DNA of 64,000 bases from Ignavibacterium sp. (lineage in GTDB: Bacteria > Bacteroidota > Ignavibacteria > Ignavibacteriales > Ignavibacteriaceae), in NCBI GenBank assembly GCA_018335755.1, contig JAGXRK010000001.1, positions 372,001 to 436,000 on the forward strand. The letters are read 5' to 3'. The position numbers were made by a program, and so were the translations under genes. Shown here piece by piece: positions 1 to 7,601 of this stretch; within the stretch, counting starts at the first letter, position 1, and each line of letters opens with the position of its first letter. Below the pieces are notes generated by a model. The model ran no database searches, had not been told where the DNA came from, and saw only the letters and a program-made list of their open reading frames with translations.

Positions 1-1205
1 GTCTGAAATCTCTCCTGGAAAGCGGGACAGATATTGATGAAACAACCCGTGCATATATGATCTATTCGTTATCAATAGCACTGAAATCTGAAAAGAGTAA
101 TAATTCAATTTATGTTGAGATGATAAAAATACTCATGAGGAAAGATCTTAATGCATACCCGCTTTCATTGCTGGCAATATCACTGCATAACTTCGGTGAA
201 AATGAAATGGCTAAAGATGCTGCGTCAAGATTGAAAAAACTCGTAAATGATGATAAAGGTTTTGCATTCTGGGGCGGTGAGAAATTTCAGTACAGGTGGC
301 AGAATGATAATGTGCAGGGAACAGCTTTTGCAGTTAAGGCTCTGCTGCAAATTGAGGGTAATTCCGAGCTTGTCTCAAATGCGGTAAGATGGTTATTAAG
401 GAAGAAGCAAGGATACTCATGGAGATCAACTCAGGAAACTTCTGTGGTGATATTTGCTTTAACGGATTACCTGAAAATCACCAAAGAGCTTGATCCTGAT
501 TATACTGTTAAGATAAAAGTAAACGGAAAAGAATTTTTCAGCAGCAGTATTGATGAAAAATCTATATACGTTGAACTGCAAAAAATAAGTATCAACTACG
601 TCGATCTTAAAAAAGGAATGAATGAGATAACAATTGAAAAGTCCGGTAATGGTAAAGTTTATTTCTCTGGATTAACTTCTTATCACACGGAAGATTATTC
701 CGCCACTGCTTCAAACTCGTTTTCGATTAAACGGGAGTATTACATTTTAAAGTCAGTTCAAAAGGAAGGACGAATGCTTTACATAAAAGAAAAATTTGAT
801 GGCATTATTACAACAGGTGAAGATATATTTGTCAAAACATTTGTAGAATCAAAGTATAACGATATGGAATATTTCATTCTTGAAGATATGCTTCCATCCG
901 GATTTGAAGTTGTTAAGGATGTTCAGAACTATGAAATTGAAGGCGAAAATGAATACCGTCCATACTACGATTCCTACGGATGGGGAAGAAGACCATGGAT
1001 TTGGAATTACGCCGATAGAGAATACCGCGATGAGAAGGTTGCTTTCTTCGTTACTTATGTAAGTGAAAAAATGGAGTTCACTTATATAATGAAAGCACAA
1101 ATCCCAGGTGAATACTCCGTTATGCCGGCACAGGGATACTTAATGTACTATCCGGAACTTGCTGGAAATACGAAAGACATGAAAATAACAGTAAAAGATT
1201 TATAG
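1..1205 (+). CDS. alpha-2-macroglobulin family protein, C-terminal part (5' end outside the window)
   Basis: The reading frame is open from base 3, so the gene starts upstream and only about 400 C-terminal residues are seen. They match the end of large bacterial alpha-2-macroglobulins: the tail of the alpha-helical thioester/complement-like domain (YRWQNDNVQGTAFAVKALL, then SWRSTQETSVVIFAL), followed by the beta domains that close the protein (EDMLPSGFEV, REYRDEKVAFFVTY, PGEYSVMPAQG). These periplasmic or lipid-anchored proteins trap proteases and are often paired with a PBP1C-type transglycosylase, which cannot be checked here. An ATG at 57 is internal and not a real start. A palindromic repeat lies 15 bases after the stop. 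Confidence 0.85.
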   Translation, partial: LKSLLESGTDIDETTRAYMIYSLSIALKSEKSNNSIYVEMIKILMRKDLNAYPLSLLAISLHNFGENEMAKDAASRLKKLVNDDKGFAFWGGEKFQYRWQNDNVQGTAFAVKALLQIEGNSELVSNAVRWLLRKKQGYSWRSTQETSVVIFALTDYLKITKELDPDYTVKIKVNGKEFFSSSIDEKSIYVELQKISINYVDLKKGMNEITIEKSGNGKVYFSGLTSYHTEDYSATASNSFSIKREYYILKSVQKEGRMLYIKEKFDGIITTGEDIFVKTFVESKYNDMEYFILEDMLPSGFEVVKDVQNYEIEGENEYRPYYDSYGWGRRPWIWNYADREYRDEKVAFFVTYVSEKMEFTYIMKAQIPGEYSVMPAQGYLMYYPELAGNTKDMKITVKDL

Positions 1206-1219
1206 AATCATTCTTTGTA

Positions 1220-1264
1220 CTTTGCAGACTTTGTGTGAAGAAGTATTCACGCAAAGTCGCAAAG
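1220..1264. repeat. imperfect inverted repeat of the CTTTGCG/CGCAAAG type
   Basis: The left arm 1220-1239 (CTTTGCAGACTTTGTGTGAA) and right arm 1246-1264 (TTCACGCAAAGTCGCAAAG) pair over most of their length, with a 6-base loop. CGCAAAG recurs at about 1278-1284, so the repeat looks partly tandem. It may act as a terminator-like hairpin for the upstream gene but lacks a T-run. It resembles dispersed intergenic palindromes of this bacterial group. Confidence 0.6.
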
Positions 1265-1431
1265 AAGTCGCGAAGCACGCAAAGTATAATCTTAAACACT
1301 GCCCAGATACTTAATAGATCATTCCTAAAACAGAGAAAAGATTTTTAGTTAATTAGAATTGCTGAACCTTTGTAAAATAATTATATCAATCAAAAGCAAT
1401 TCATTTAACTGATAATACAGCTTTTTCTGTA

Positions 1432-1446
1432 TGGAACGCTTTTTGG
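1432..1446 (+). promoter_or_regulatory. sigma-54-like (-24/-12) promoter candidate for hydF
   Basis: The sequence TGGAACGCTTTTTGG matches the consensus TGGCACGNNNNTTGC with two mismatches and has GG exactly 10 bases before the second element. Predicted transcription start is near 1458. This leaves a ~35-base leader before the TTG start at 1493 and puts the AGGAG at 1484-1488 inside the transcript. The -12 GC is GG here, so the call is moderate. Confidence 0.4.
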
Positions 1447-1492
1447 TTTTAATTAATGGTTATTGATTAAAGCTTCCAAAATCAGGAGAGAA

Positions 1493-2686
1493 TTGAACCT
1501 GTCGCAAATATCATATCGTCCACACATTGCTGTAGTTGGAAAGCGGAATGTGGGTAAATCCCGATTTGTCAATACATTAATTGGCAGTGAAGTATCAGCA
1601 GTTAGTGAAATAGCCGGCACAACTATCGATCCGATTAAAAATCCATTAGAACTTTTGCCTTATGGCCCTGTTCTTATTGTTGATACAGCGGGTATTGATG
1701 ATGAAGGTGAACTCGGCAGCAGACGAATAACTCAAACCATAAAAACTATAGCATCTGCTGACCTCGTTATACTGATAGTTGATTCGCGGACAAGACTTTC
1801 AAGCAAGGAACGTGAGTTAATTGCATACCTGGATAAGATTGAAGTCACTTATTTGCTTGTAGTAAACAAAATAGAGTTCGGTGTTAATGAAAATTTGCTG
1901 GAGGAGTTAACGGAACTCCGTACAACTCACTTTGAAGTATCCTGTAAAGAGGATGTGGGTTTTGAAGAACTTATAAGAAAAATAATAAGAATGCTTCCCA
2001 GGGAAGATGAATTCTTCTCATTAAATGATATTATTGCACCGACAGATAAAGTTTTAACGGTTTTACCTTCTGGTCTGCCGGATGAAGAGCATTCACTTCT
2101 ACTATCTTATTTAGATATTATTAAAAACAATCTTGACGAAAACACTATTGTAACTATTTGTAAAGACACTGAATTTTCGGAAATATCAGCAAAGCTCAAT
2201 ACTCCGGATATAATCATAACTGAAAGTCATTTGGTCAATAAAGTTTCGGCACTCGTTCCAGAAAAAGTTAAGGTCACTACATTTTCTCTCCTCATCAACA
2301 GAATGAAATCAGATCTTCCGGTTTTTGTTAAAGGATTACAAACTGTAAGCAAACTTAAAACCGGAGATAAAATTCTTATTGCCGAGGGGTGCAGTCAGCA
2401 TCCATACAATAATTGTAAATTTAAAATCAAGGAATGGCTTTACAGCAATTCAAAAAAGGAATTGAATTTAGATTTTATATTTGGTGGAGACCTCCCTGAA
2501 AATCTTTCTGAATATAAATTACTTGTCCATTGTGACGGATGTAAACTTAATCATACTGAAATGCAGACAAGAATTAATGAAGCAAAACTTATGGATGTTC
2601 CGATAGTTACTTTTGGAATAGTTGCTTCTTACATGAAGGGTGCAATCCCTAGAGCAGTTGCTTCCCTCGGGATAAAGAGTGTCTAG
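1493..2686 (+). CDS. hydF: [FeFe]-hydrogenase H-cluster maturation GTPase HydF
   Basis: HydF is the GTPase scaffold that receives the 2Fe precursor made by HydE and HydG and delivers it to apo-HydA in the cytoplasm. Visible marks are a P-loop (GKRNVGKS), the family's GTTIDP switch, DTAGIDDEGELG, NKIE (G4), and C-terminal Fe-S ligands (GCSQHP, then HCDGC). The usual CxH of the first ligand motif reads CSQ-H, so the His is one place later or lost. I chose TTG at 1493, preceded by AGGAG at 1484-1488, because it gives the family's usual ~10 residues before the HI..VG strand. The frame also opens at a TTG at 1463 without a ribosome binding site. The protein is ~397 residues, the normal length. hydE and hydG are not in the window. 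Confidence 0.93.
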   Translation: MNLSQISYRPHIAVVGKRNVGKSRFVNTLIGSEVSAVSEIAGTTIDPIKNPLELLPYGPVLIVDTAGIDDEGELGSRRITQTIKTIASADLVILIVDSRTRLSSKERELIAYLDKIEVTYLLVVNKIEFGVNENLLEELTELRTTHFEVSCKEDVGFEELIRKIIRMLPREDEFFSLNDIIAPTDKVLTVLPSGLPDEEHSLLLSYLDIIKNNLDENTIVTICKDTEFSEISAKLNTPDIIITESHLVNKVSALVPEKVKVTTFSLLINRMKSDLPVFVKGLQTVSKLKTGDKILIAEGCSQHPYNNCKFKIKEWLYSNSKKELNLDFIFGGDLPENLSEYKLLVHCDGCKLNHTEMQTRINEAKLMDVPIVTFGIVASYMKGAIPRAVASLGIKSV

Positions 2687-2925
2687 TTTACTCGCAAAAA
2701 AATTCAATCATTCAATCTGCCATCCTCCATAAAATTAGGGTAGATATTTATCTCCCGTAATTTATAGAGAACAAAAAATTATTCCGGGAAAACGAAATAT
2801 GTTCTATCTCACAAACCCTTTCCATCTTTCAATAAATCACTTCTCAATAACAAGAAATATTAGTTGCTATTCGTTATTATTGATTAGAATTCAACACTTA
2901 AAAGCGGTTTTTTTACTCAATAATC

Positions 2926-2941
2926 TGGCATTTTACATGCA
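2926..2941 (+). promoter_or_regulatory. sigma-54 (-24/-12) promoter of hydrogenase operon 1
   Basis: TGGCATTTTACATGCA has the invariant GG (2927-2928) and GC (2939-2940) separated by exactly 10 bases, with a good TGGCA -24 box. Predicted transcription start is about 2951-2952. That start excludes the GTG at 2951 as a start codon and fits translation from ATG 2978. rpoN is present in this window (42879-44345). No cognate enhancer-binding protein is adjacent. Confidence 0.6.
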
Positions 2942-2977
2942 AATTCTGTTGTGACAATTTTTCTTATCGAGGACAAC

Positions 2978-3454
2978 ATGCATAATAAAATATTTGAAAA
3001 CTATCAGAAAAGTGACAAGAGCAGTTTGATACCTTTATTACAGGATGTTCAGACAATTTACGGCTATCTGCCGGAGAAAGCTTTAAGAGATATTTCTGAT
3101 TTTGTGGAAATGCCGCTAAGCCGGGTATACGGAGTTGCGACTTTCTACAATCAGTTCAGATTAACTCCGCTTGGTGAAAATATAATCCGTGTCTGCAGAG
3201 GAACTGCCTGCCACGTAAAAAATTCGGCAAACATTCTTTATGCTATCGAGAATGAGTTGAAAATTAAAACAGGTGAAACTACCCGTGATAAAAAGTTTAC
3301 TTTAGAAGGAGTAAACTGTATAGGTGCCTGCAGTATTGCGCCCGTTATCCTTGTTAATGAAGATTACCATGGAAGAATAACGGTTAAAGACATTCCTAAA
3401 ATATTAAAGAAGTACAAAACGGCAGCAAAAGCAGAAGGTGCAGAGGTGAAATGA
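2978..3454 (+). CDS. hydC: NAD-linked [FeFe] hydrogenase, NuoE-like [2Fe-2S] subunit HydC (operon 1)
   Basis: This is a small thioredoxin-fold ferredoxin subunit homologous to NuoE, ~158 residues. It relays electrons next to the flavin subunit HydB. The four ligands of the [2Fe-2S] cluster are visible as CRGTAC (CX4C) and CIGAC (CX3C). The helical N-terminal part (LLQDVQTIYGYLPEKAL) is typical. I chose ATG 2978 because GAGG lies 5 bases upstream and the predicted sigma-54 start falls near 2951. It overlaps hydB by 4 bases (ATGA), implying translational coupling. No other complex I genes are present, so it belongs to the hydrogenase and not to Nuo. Confidence 0.9.
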   Translation: MHNKIFENYQKSDKSSLIPLLQDVQTIYGYLPEKALRDISDFVEMPLSRVYGVATFYNQFRLTPLGENIIRVCRGTACHVKNSANILYAIENELKIKTGETTRDKKFTLEGVNCIGACSIAPVILVNEDYHGRITVKDIPKILKKYKTAAKAEGAEVK

Positions 3455-5439
3455 TGAGAAATTTATTAGGACTCTGCTGCGAAAAATGCTGGCACTCACC
3501 CGAAAAGGCATGTGAACATTTCATTCAGTGCTGTTCTGAAGGTCCGCTTTGCCATCACGATCAGGAATGTATTGATAATATAAAAGCATTGAAAAGACAG
3601 TTAAGGTATGAAGAACACGATAAACCGATAATTATTGTTGGTATGGGAACCTGCGGACTTGCCTCTGGTGCAGGGAAAGTTAAAGATGCTATTGCCGCAG
3701 AACTAAAAAAACTAAACATCGAAGCAATTATTGAAGGAACCGGATGCATTGGCTATTGTGCCGTTGAGCCTATAGTTGATATTAAACTTCCGGGTAAGGA
3801 CAGAGTCTCCTACTGCCAAATAACCATAAAAGAAATTTCAAAATTTGTTCAAACTACAATAGTTGAAGAAAAGATTTATAATGAAAAATTGCTTGGTGCT
3901 CACGGTAAATCTGATCCTGATGTAAAGCAGATCGATAAAGATCCTTTCTTCGAACATCAGTTAAAAATTGTTCTTGCAAACTGTGGAATAGTAAATCCAA
4001 CTTCAATTGATACATATCTTTCATTTGATGGATTCAAAGCATTAGATAAAGTTTTAAGATTAATGAAGCCGGAAGATGTTGTTAAAGAAGTTATTGATGC
4101 AGGATTAAGAGGACGAGGCGGCGGTGGTTTCCCCACAGGCAAAAAGTGGGAAATGGCTATGAAAGAAAAAGCCGACCAGAAATATATTGTCTGCAATGCT
4201 GATGAAGGTGATCCCGGTGCATTTATGGATCGTTCACTTCTCGAAAGCGATCCGTTCAGAGTGATCGAAGGTATTATGATAGGTGGATATGCTATTGGTG
4301 CAACCGTAGCTTACATATACTGTCGCGCTGAATATCCGCTCGCAATTGAAAGACTTCAGAACTCAATTGATCTCTGCAAACAATATGGTTTACTAGGAAA
4401 AAATATTCTTAATCACGGATTCGATTTCGAAATAAAAATTAAAAAAGGTGCTGGTGCTTTTGTTTGTGGTGAAGAAACTGCCTTGATGGGTTCTATTGAA
4501 GGTAAACGCGGTATGCCCAAGCCAAGACCGCCTTATCCGACCAAGTCTGGATTATTCGGAAAACCAACAGTTATCAACAACGTTGAAACTTTTGCAAATG
4601 TTACCTCGATTATTCTTATGGGATACAAAAAGTACTCATCAGTTGGAACTGCAACCAGCAAAGGAACAAAAGTTTTTGCACTCAGCGGAAATATTAAGAA
4701 TACAGGTCTTGTAGAGATCCCGATGGGAATTACTCTCCGTGATGTTGTTTTCAAAATTGGCGGCGGTATTCCTGACAATAAAAAGTTCAAAGCAGTTCAA
4801 ATCGGCGGACCTTCCGGCGGTTGCTTACCTGAAAGTGTTATTGATACTCCGGTTGATTATGAATCGCTTAAAGAAGTCGGTGCAATGATGGGATCGGGCG
4901 GATTCGTAGTGATGGATCAGGAAACCTGTATGGTTGATGTTGCAAAATACTTTTTAACATTCATCCAGGAAGAAAGCTGCGGTAAATGCGTTCCCTGCCG
5001 TGAAGGCACAAAACGAATGCTCGAAATTATTGAGCGGATTCCTAAATCATATAAAAACAATGGCGATAAGATGAGTCAGCTTCAGAGATTTAAAGGAATT
5101 GTTCACCTGCAGAGATTAGCTGATGTAATTAAAGATACTTCTTTATGCGGACTAGGACAGTCGGCTCCTAACCCGGTTCTATCAGGACTAAAGTATTTCA
5201 AGCACGAATATGAAGAACATCTTTATGAAAGAAAATGTTCAGCAGGAGTTTGTAAAGAACTTCTTACTTTTGAAATAAATAATGAAATATGTACAGGCTG
5301 CGGATTATGTGTTAAGGTATGTGCACCCGGTGCAATAGTTGGAGAAAAGGGTCAGGCTCATTACATAGTTGAAGATAAATGTATTCAGTGCGGTATGTGT
5401 TTTGAAACATGCCGCCTGGATGCTATCAATGTAAATTAG
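3451..5439 (+). CDS. hydB: NAD-linked [FeFe] hydrogenase, NuoF-like flavoprotein subunit HydB with Fe-S extensions (operon 1)
   Basis: This is the diaphorase subunit that binds NAD(H) and FMN in a trimeric, possibly electron-bifurcating, hydrogenase (662 residues). From the N-terminus: a Cys/His-rich head (residues 1-40, eight Cys); a thioredoxin-like [2Fe-2S] domain (about 58-135; GTCGLASG and GCIGYC, with Val where the first Cys of CX4C is usual); the NuoF core with the Gly-rich NADH/FMN loop (GRGGGGFPTGKKW); and the N3 [4Fe-4S] motif ESCGKCVPC near 508-515. A C-terminal pair of [4Fe-4S] ferredoxin motifs follows (CTGCGLCVKVC, CIQCGMCFETC; about 615-655). This layout, apart from the Cys-rich head, is that of Thermotoga maritima HydB. 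It overlaps hydC by 4 bases and is separated from hydA by a repeat-filled 314-base gap. Confidence 0.92.
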   Translation: MMRNLLGLCCEKCWHSPEKACEHFIQCCSEGPLCHHDQECIDNIKALKRQLRYEEHDKPIIIVGMGTCGLASGAGKVKDAIAAELKKLNIEAIIEGTGCIGYCAVEPIVDIKLPGKDRVSYCQITIKEISKFVQTTIVEEKIYNEKLLGAHGKSDPDVKQIDKDPFFEHQLKIVLANCGIVNPTSIDTYLSFDGFKALDKVLRLMKPEDVVKEVIDAGLRGRGGGGFPTGKKWEMAMKEKADQKYIVCNADEGDPGAFMDRSLLESDPFRVIEGIMIGGYAIGATVAYIYCRAEYPLAIERLQNSIDLCKQYGLLGKNILNHGFDFEIKIKKGAGAFVCGEETALMGSIEGKRGMPKPRPPYPTKSGLFGKPTVINNVETFANVTSIILMGYKKYSSVGTATSKGTKVFALSGNIKNTGLVEIPMGITLRDVVFKIGGGIPDNKKFKAVQIGGPSGGCLPESVIDTPVDYESLKEVGAMMGSGGFVVMDQETCMVDVAKYFLTFIQEESCGKCVPCREGTKRMLEIIERIPKSYKNNGDKMSQLQRFKGIVHLQRLADVIKDTSLCGLGQSAPNPVLSGLKYFKHEYEEHLYERKCSAGVCKELLTFEINNEICTGCGLCVKVCAPGAIVGEKGQAHYIVEDKCIQCGMCFETCRLDAINVN

Positions 5440-5459
5440 TTCATTGATATTGTTTCATG

Positions 5460-5713
5460 CCCCGACTTTTAGGGCTTGTTGCATAACTCGGAAAGTGTCA
5501 TTTCGAAGGAGTCTTCGACTGAGAAATCCTTCAATATGTAACGAAAAAGATTTCTCCCGTTGGTCGAAATGACAATTATGTGACTTCTGCAACAGACCCT
5601 TTAAGTCGGGGTAAAATGAAAGAACCAAACAAAAGGGCTTTAGCCCGATAATGGGGTTAGGCTTAAGCCGATAATTTTTTATCGATTACATCCCCACGAC
5701 TTAAAAGTCGTGG
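5460..5713. repeat. nested palindromic repeats in the hydB-hydA gap
   Basis: The 314-base gap 5440-5753 holds no gene but several inverted repeats. Arms at 5461-5483 and 5588-5610 (CCCGACTT..AGGG..TGTTGCA and its near complement) enclose the 79-base element at 5496-5574. Downstream lie short palindromes GGGCTTTAGCCC (about 5635-5646) and AGGCTTAAGCC, and a perfect stem CCACGACTT-AA-AAGTCGTGG at 5694-5713. Such compact, partly self-complementary words are typical of REP-like elements. In an operon they could protect or attenuate the mRNA between hydB and hydA. No promoter with a convincing match was seen. Confidence 0.7.
5496..5574. repeat. REP-like inverted repeat, TGTCATTTCGA type
   Basis: Terminal arms TGTCATTTCGA (5496-5506) and TCGAAATGACA (5564-5574) are perfect reverse complements. 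An inner pair, GAGAAATC (5521-5528) and GATTTCTC (5549-5556), extends the hairpin. The element resembles the one at 7489-7587 in ends (TGTCATT..AATGACA) and size, so both belong to one family. Confidence 0.8.
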
Positions 5714-5753
5714 CTATTGAGGAAATCTGGAAAAGGAAATTTCGGAGTTTAAT

Positions 5754-7481
5754 ATGGTACAATTAACTATAAACGGAATAAAAGTAAACGCTGAAGAAGG
5801 AATGACAATTCTTGATGCAGCTAAATCAGTTGGAATATCAATACCGACTTTATGTCACTTAAAAAACCTTGAGCCAACCGGCGCCTGCAGAATATGTGCA
5901 GTTGAAGTGGATGGTATGAAAGGCTTAACTCCCTCATGCGCTTATCCTGTGCAGGATGGAATCGTAGTTGAAACAAATTCACCAAGAGTTCGTAAAGCAA
6001 GAAAAACTATAGTGGAACTTCTTGTAGAAAATCATCCGCAGGATTGCCTTATCTGTGTTCGTAATAAGAACTGTGAGCTTCAGGATCTGTCTGAACAGTA
6101 TGGTATAAGAGAACACAGATTTGTTGGTGAAACCCGATGCCATGCAATTGATATATCAAGTGCATCTATGGAACGTGATCCGGCAAAATGTATTCTTTGC
6201 GGAAGATGTGTTCGCGTATGTCACGAAGTGCAAAACATAGGTGCAATTGATTTTACAAATCGGGGATTCACTTCAATCGTTACAACTCCTTACAACAAAG
6301 GTTTGAATGTAAGCGACTGTATTTTATGCGGACAGTGCATACTTGTTTGTCCAACTGCTGCATTACGTGAAAAGAGCAACATCAAAGCAGTTGCAAATGC
6401 TCTTTATGACAGAAAGAAATACTGCATCGTTCAGATCGCTCCAGCTGTCAGAGCTTCAATTGGTGAAGAGTATAATATGCCTCTTGGAACAGATGTTACA
6501 GGATTGCTTGTAACGGGATTACGGAGACTCGGTTTTAAAAAAGTATTTGATACAAACTTTGCAGCGGATCTCACAATTATGGAAGAAGCATCCGAACTTA
6601 TTCACAGGGTTCAGAACGGCGGTGCACTTCCTATGTTCACGAGCTGCTGCCCCGGCTGGGTTAAATATGTTGAAATGAACAGACCTGAAGTTCTTGACCA
6701 TGTATCAAGCTGTAAATCTCCTCACGAGATGGAAGGTGCTGTGTTGAAGACATACTATGCAAAGAAAATGGGAATTGATCCTAGTGATATGTTCGTCGTT
6801 TCAATCATGCCTTGCACAGTTAAAAAGTATGAATCGGAAAGACCTGAGCTTAAAGAAGATATTATGCCGGATGTGGATGCAGTTCTTACAACAAGAGAGC
6901 TTGTTAGATTCTTTAAGATAGCAGGAATTGATTTTAATGATCTGCCGCAGGATCAGTTTGATAACCCGCTTGGTGAATCAACCGGTGCTGCTGCAATATT
7001 CGGAACAAGCGGCGGAGTTATGGAAGCAGCATTAAGAACTGCTTACTTTAAACTAACTGGTAAGGAACTTGAGAATCTTGAATTCGAAGAGATTCGTGGA
7101 ATGGAAGGCGTAAAAGAAGCTTCAATCCCCATTGGTGATTTGACAGTCAACATCGCAGTTGTAAACGGTATCGGTAATGTTAAACCAATTTTGGACCAAG
7201 TGCAGGCGGGAACATCAAAACATCATTTTGTCGAAGTGATGGCTTGTCCCGGCGGATGTATTAATGGCGGCGGTCAGCCGATACATCAGAAACCGGAAAA
7301 GGTAATGAAGCGTGTTAAGGTTCTTTACCAGATAGATTCAACTGCTAAAAGCAGAAGATCGCATGAAAATGAATCTGTTAAAACTTTGTATAAAGAATTT
7401 TTCGGTGAACCTAATTCGCATAAAGCTCACGAGATTTTACATACAGAGTATTTTGATAAGAAAAAACTATTAAGAAGCTAA
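5754..7481 (+). CDS. hydA: [FeFe] hydrogenase catalytic subunit HydA (operon 1)
   Basis: This subunit performs reversible 2H+ + 2e- to H2 at the H-cluster in the cytoplasm, and has 575 residues. From the N-terminus: a [2Fe-2S] plant-type ferredoxin domain (CHLKNLEPTGACRICAV..SC), a His-Cys3 [4Fe-4S] site (HPQDCLICVRNKNC), and two [4Fe-4S] clusters (CILCGRCVRVC, CILCGQCILVC). The H-cluster domain has all three signatures: TSCCPGW (about 300), MPCTVKKYE (about 352) and MACPGGCINGGGQP (about 495). The C-terminal small-subunit-like tail has RRSHEN..AHEILHTEYF. Both the proton-relay Cys and the cluster ligand Cys of TSCCP are intact, so it should be active. The domain order is that of group A/M3 hydrogenases working with HydB and HydC. 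A repeat separates it from the sensor kinase. Confidence 0.95.
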   Translation: MVQLTINGIKVNAEEGMTILDAAKSVGISIPTLCHLKNLEPTGACRICAVEVDGMKGLTPSCAYPVQDGIVVETNSPRVRKARKTIVELLVENHPQDCLICVRNKNCELQDLSEQYGIREHRFVGETRCHAIDISSASMERDPAKCILCGRCVRVCHEVQNIGAIDFTNRGFTSIVTTPYNKGLNVSDCILCGQCILVCPTAALREKSNIKAVANALYDRKKYCIVQIAPAVRASIGEEYNMPLGTDVTGLLVTGLRRLGFKKVFDTNFAADLTIMEEASELIHRVQNGGALPMFTSCCPGWVKYVEMNRPEVLDHVSSCKSPHEMEGAVLKTYYAKKMGIDPSDMFVVSIMPCTVKKYESERPELKEDIMPDVDAVLTTRELVRFFKIAGIDFNDLPQDQFDNPLGESTGAAAIFGTSGGVMEAALRTAYFKLTGKELENLEFEEIRGMEGVKEASIPIGDLTVNIAVVNGIGNVKPILDQVQAGTSKHHFVEVMACPGGCINGGGQPIHQKPEKVMKRVKVLYQIDSTAKSRRSHENESVKTLYKEFFGEPNSHKAHEILHTEYFDKKKLLRS

Positions 7482-7488
7482 TTAGCAT

Positions 7489-7587
7489 TGTCATTCTGAA
7501 TCCCGACTTCGTCGGGATGAAGAATCTCCTATATAAAACAGATTCTTCGCTCCAGCCTTGCCGTCAGACAAGTCGCTCAGAATGACA
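7489..7587. repeat. REP-like inverted repeat, TGTCATTCTGA type
   Basis: Arms TGTCATTCTGA (7489-7499) and TCAGAATGACA (7577-7587) are perfect reverse complements. An inner perfect palindrome TCCCGACTTCGTCGGGA lies at 7501-7517, and AAGAATC (7520-7526) pairs with GATTCTT (7551-7557). It starts 8 bases after the hydA stop and ends 15 bases before the sensor kinase start, filling that gap completely. Confidence 0.85.
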
Positions 7588-7601
7588 GCAGCAAGAAAAC
7601 T

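Noticed and set aside
2951..2977. GTG 2951 as start of hydC1
   Set aside because: The predicted sigma-54 transcription start falls on it, while ATG 2978 has GAGG at good spacing.
2978..5439. NuoE/NuoF of respiratory complex I
   Set aside because: No other nuo genes are present, and hydA with full H-cluster motifs follows.
5754..6400. NuoG-like start of hydA1 as a separate gene
   Set aside because: The frame continues without a break into the H-cluster domain, the usual layout of this hydrogenase type.
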